Assembly: GCA_963778895.1 (NCBI GenBank)
Contig: CAVZVZ010000002.1
Location: 620,001-684,000, forward strand
From: CAVZVZ01 sp963778895
Lineage (GTDB): Bacteria > Actinomycetota > Acidimicrobiia > Acidimicrobiales > Acidimicrobilacustridaceae
DNA: 64,000 bases
Reading direction: 5' to 3'
Shown: in pieces, positions 61,806 to 64,000 of the stretch
Layout of the letters: every line of letters starts with the position of its first letter
Position numbering within the stretch: the first letter of the stretch is position 1
Program-made: the position numbers and the translations under genes
Notes under the pieces: model-generated
Told to the model about the DNA's origin: nothing
Databases searched by the model: none
The model's input: only the letters and a program-made list of their open reading frames with translations

Positions 61806-61870
61806 GTGCACCGAAACGGTGCGTTGGTGACACATCCAACTCGGATTGGAAGGGCAGATCGATGCCTGGA

Positions 61871-62740
61871 CTACGCGACGTCGGGTTCGGATTCGACGTA
61901 GCCGGAGTACGGCACCTCGACCTGTGTTGCCTCGATGCGCGCAGACCGTTTGTCGATGCACTTCTGCGGGTTCGACGACGGCGCAGTGCAGATGAAGAGC
62001 GTGCGACCGTCGTGGCCGCCGAGCGTGCACGAGATGGCTCGCATCTCGCCCGTCGAGATCCAATCGATGGCACCCGTGCCTTCTTTGACGCGGATCACGC
62101 CGCTGTGGGCAGGATCAGCTGCCCAGATGGCGCCTTCGGCGTCGAGGCAGATGCCGTCGGGCACGTTGGGGCGCAGGTCGGCCCAGATCCGGGGGTTCGC
62201 GAGCGAGCCGTCGGGCTGGATGTCGTAGGCCGACAGTCGTTGTCCGAACGACTCGGCCACGATGAGGGTGCGGTTGTCGGGCGTGATGACCATGCCGTTC
62301 GGGAAGAGCATCTGCTCGACGACCACCCATGCCTCGCCGTCGGGCTCGACGCATACGAGCGTGGTGCCGGTCGGCTCCTCGCCGCCGTCGAGGTCGAATC
62401 CGAAGTTGCCGATGTAGGCCCGGCCGTTCTGGTCGACGACCATGTCGTTGCAATGGAACGGCGCCAACTCGGTCAGGTCCGCGACCTCGACCAAGTTGTC
62501 GCCGTCGAGTCGCAGCAGGCGCCGGTCGGTCATCGACACGATGAGCAACGTGCCGTCGGGCAGCCAGCCCAGGCCGGAAGGTTGGCCGGCTACTTCAACG
62601 ACCGTCTCGGGTTTGCCGTCGTCACCGACGACGACCACGCGGTGATCGTGCATGTCCGAGAACCACAGGCGGCCTTCGTGCCAGCGGGGGCCCTCAGGGA
62701 AAACGAGATCGTCGATCAGGACGTGGGGGGTATCGGCCAT
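61871..62740 (-). CDS. SMP-30/gluconolactonase-family protein
   Basis: Six-bladed beta-propeller of 289 residues. Repeats run FPEGPRWHEGRLWFSDMHDH, QPSGLGWLPDGTLLIVSMTD, CNDMVVDQNGRAYIGNFGFD, FPNGMVITPDNRTLIVAES and VPDGICLDAEGAIWAADP. The Glu near the start, the Asn of CNDMV and NGMV and the Asp of PDGICLD mark the divalent-metal site. Family members hydrolyse lactones, such as gluconolactone. The true substrate is unknown. It starts 5 bp from the ddl stop, so it is probably co-transcribed after ddl. Confidence 0.88.
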   Translation of the reverse strand: MADTPHVLIDDLVFPEGPRWHEGRLWFSDMHDHRVVVVGDDGKPETVVEVAGQPSGLGWLPDGTLLIVSMTDRRLLRLDGDNLVEVADLTELAPFHCNDMVVDQNGRAYIGNFGFDLDGGEEPTGTTLVCVEPDGEAWVVVEQMLFPNGMVITPDNRTLIVAESFGQRLSAYDIQPDGSLANPRIWADLRPNVPDGICLDAEGAIWAADPAHSGVIRVKEGTGAIDWISTGEMRAISCTLGGHDGRTLFICTAPSSNPQKCIDKRSARIEATQVEVPYSGYVESEPDVA

Positions 62741-62744
62741 GGAG

Positions 62745-63830
62745 TCAGGTGCGGCGACGTTTAGCCGCCCGACGATCGTACCGCTCGATGGCGAGCCGTA
62801 TCAGTTCGTCGATGAGCTCGCGGTAGCCGAGCCCCGATGCTTGCCACATCTGCGGATACATCGAGATCGGCGTGAACCCCGGAATGGTGTTCACCTCGTT
62901 GAGCAGCAAGCCTCGGCCGCTCTCCTCGTAGAAGAAATCGACGCGGGCCATGCCTTCACAGCGCAAGGAGATGAACGCGTCGCACGCCAGACGCTGAAGT
63001 TCCTCGGTCACGTTCTCGGCGAGAGGCGCCGGGATGAGCAGCTTGGCCCGTCCGTCTTTGTACTTGTCGTCGTAGTCATAGAAGTCGGCGCCCGGCTCGA
63101 TCTCGCCGGGTAGCGATGCTCGGGGTTCGAGGTTGCCGAGCACCGCGCATTCGATCTCGCGGCCGTCGATGGCTTCTTCGACCACGAGCCACTCGTCGTA
63201 CTGCGCCGCTTTGGTGAGAGCGGCTCGCAGTTCGTCGGCGTCACGCGCCTTGCTGACACCGACCGACGAGCCCATGTTCGCCGGCTTCACGAACATCGGG
63301 AAGCCGAGCTCATCGCCGAGTTGCGGAATCAGATTGGGATCGTGGATCGCGGTTTCGTGAAAGCTCGACCATTCGGCTTGTGGCAGACCGTTGGCGGCGA
63401 AGAGCTCCTTCGTCTTGGCCTTGTCCATCGCCAGGGCGGAGGCCAACACGCCACAACCGACGTACGCCACGTCGGCCAGCTCGAGCAGACCTTGGACCGT
63501 GCCGTCCTCGCCCAGCGGCCCGTGCAAGAGGGGCAGGACCACCACTCGTTCGCCGGCGGTCGAAGCGATGGCTGGGAGAGGCGAGGTCTCGGTGCCAGTG
63601 GTGGGCAGAGCCTCGGGCAGGGCCTCCGGGCCGGCGGCAAGGGCTCGGGCCGCGTCGTCGGCTTGGATCCACCGCCCGTCTTTCTGGATGGCGATGGGCT
63701 CGATCTCGTAGCGATCGGGGTCGGTTGCGGCGAGGACGTGGCGGGCCGTGACCAGCGAGACCTCGTGCTCGGCCGACTGGCCGCCGAACAGTACGACGAG
63801 CCTGATTCGTTCGGCGTCGTTCGCGGCCAT
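62745..63830 (-). CDS. ddl: D-alanine--D-alanine ligase
   Basis: ATP-grasp ligase of 361 residues that joins two D-alanines for peptidoglycan. Its motifs are RLVVLFGGQSAEHEVSLVTA, LPLLHGPLGEDGTVQGLLEL, MFVKPANMGSSVGVSKARD and GRGLLLNEVNTIPGFTPISM; the usual YDYDDKY substrate loop is also kept. ATG 63830. It is divergent from murF, only 67 bp away, so both steps of the D-Ala-D-Ala branch stand together. The SMP-30 gene follows on the same strand. Confidence 0.95.
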   Translation of the reverse strand: MAANDAERIRLVVLFGGQSAEHEVSLVTARHVLAATDPDRYEIEPIAIQKDGRWIQADDAARALAAGPEALPEALPTTGTETSPLPAIASTAGERVVVLPLLHGPLGEDGTVQGLLELADVAYVGCGVLASALAMDKAKTKELFAANGLPQAEWSSFHETAIHDPNLIPQLGDELGFPMFVKPANMGSSVGVSKARDADELRAALTKAAQYDEWLVVEEAIDGREIECAVLGNLEPRASLPGEIEPGADFYDYDDKYKDGRAKLLIPAPLAENVTEELQRLACDAFISLRCEGMARVDFFYEESGRGLLLNEVNTIPGFTPISMYPQMWQASGLGYRELIDELIRLAIERYDRRAAKRRRT

Positions 63831-63856
63831 GGGCTGACGGTAGTCCGAGGCGCCTG

Positions 63857-63890
63857 GGTGGCCTGAGTACCAGGGTCGCCTGACTACCGT
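63857..63890. promoter_or_regulatory. Near-duplicate 17-bp repeat and -10 box before murF
   Basis: GGGTGGCCTGAGTACC and GGGTCGCCTGACTACC stand in tandem, with two mismatches and a 17-bp period; the second ends in the TACCGT -10 box (63885-63890). This lies in the 67-bp gap shared with ddl. Confidence 0.4.
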
Positions 63891-63897
63891 TTCGCGG

Positions 63898-64000
63898 GTG
63901 AGGTTCCTGGCATCGGAGATCGCGGCGTTGCTCGGCGGCGCGCTCGAAGGTCCCGATGTCGAGGTGACCGGTGCCGGAATCGATTCGCGGGAGCTGCGTC
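63898..64000 (+). CDS. murF: MurF, UDP-MurNAc-tripeptide--D-alanyl-D-alanine ligase, cut by window edge
   Basis: The first 34 codons from GTG 63898 read RFLASEIAALLGGALEGPDV and then VTGAGIDSRELR, the N-terminal Mur-ligase signature (ends in the IDSR motif). MurF adds D-Ala-D-Ala, the product of Ddl, to the UDP-muropeptide. A -10-like TACCGT at 63885-63890 lies 7 bp before the start, so the message is probably leaderless. The remainder lies beyond the window. Confidence 0.8.
   Translation, partial: MRFLASEIAALLGGALEGPDVEVTGAGIDSRELR

Overview
The window is GC-rich, densely coded DNA (genes on both strands, many ATGA/GTGA start-stop overlaps, frequent GTG starts) that reads as a chromosome segment of a free-living, lipid- and steroid-degrading actinobacterium. 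An Acidimicrobiia-like organism is my best guess. That placement rests on gene content: paired FadE26/27-like acyl-CoA dehydrogenases, a FadD19-like synthetase, a KstR-like operator, a 6C-type RNA, F420/FMN split-barrel proteins, DUF2505 and DUF4190 proteins. I saw no rRNA, tRNA, CRISPR array, insertion sequence or phage gene.

Layout. 1-3.4 kb: a response regulator (cut by the window edge) divergent from an ABC ATPase-permease-lipoprotein operon. 3.5-10.6 kb: a ChrB-N-like protein, then two glnK-amt ammonium modules flanking a divergent nhaA; both modules share an upstream promoter element. 10.6-19.1 kb: a CHASE-GAF-PP2C phosphatase, an arginase-family protein, a small iron-storage operon (hypothetical-bfd-bfr), two SDRs, an SRPBCC protein, an Rrf2 regulator and small unknowns. 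19.2-28 kb: an acyl-CoA dehydrogenase pair behind the KstR-like box, a glycosyltransferase and sulfotransferase, FAH-family hydrolase, PPOX protein, SulP transporter and HSL-type esterase. 28-43.9 kb: a molybdopterin oxidoreductase, a GNAT/ADP-forming acyl-CoA synthetase, a J-domain protein, a further acyl-CoA dehydrogenase and FadD, a quinone-reductase-like MDR, PhzF, citrate synthase, a biotin-dependent carboxyltransferase, LysR, the 6C-like RNA and a HAD-PlsC fusion. 43.9-53 kb: aconitase with a divergent GntR regulator, two DUF4190 proteins, a MauE-like protein and gltB. 53-64 kb: two paralogous lipoproteins, a DUF4239 protein, a four-gene lipid operon (FAR/HAD - MDR - LarA-like - PlsC) divergent from a TetR gene, an SMP-30 protein, ddl, and the first codons of murF.

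How the parts fit together: nitrogen uptake (two Amt/PII pairs) and assimilation (gltB), TCA entry (citrate synthase, aconitase), acyl-CoA and steroid side-chain oxidation, and lipid or fatty-alcohol synthesis dominate; the right end enters a cell-wall cluster (ddl, murF).

A technical point matters for every reader: about 35 single-base frame breaks interrupt otherwise well-conserved genes. I read most of them as indel errors of an unpolished assembly and have annotated whole genes across them, giving the approximate position of each break.
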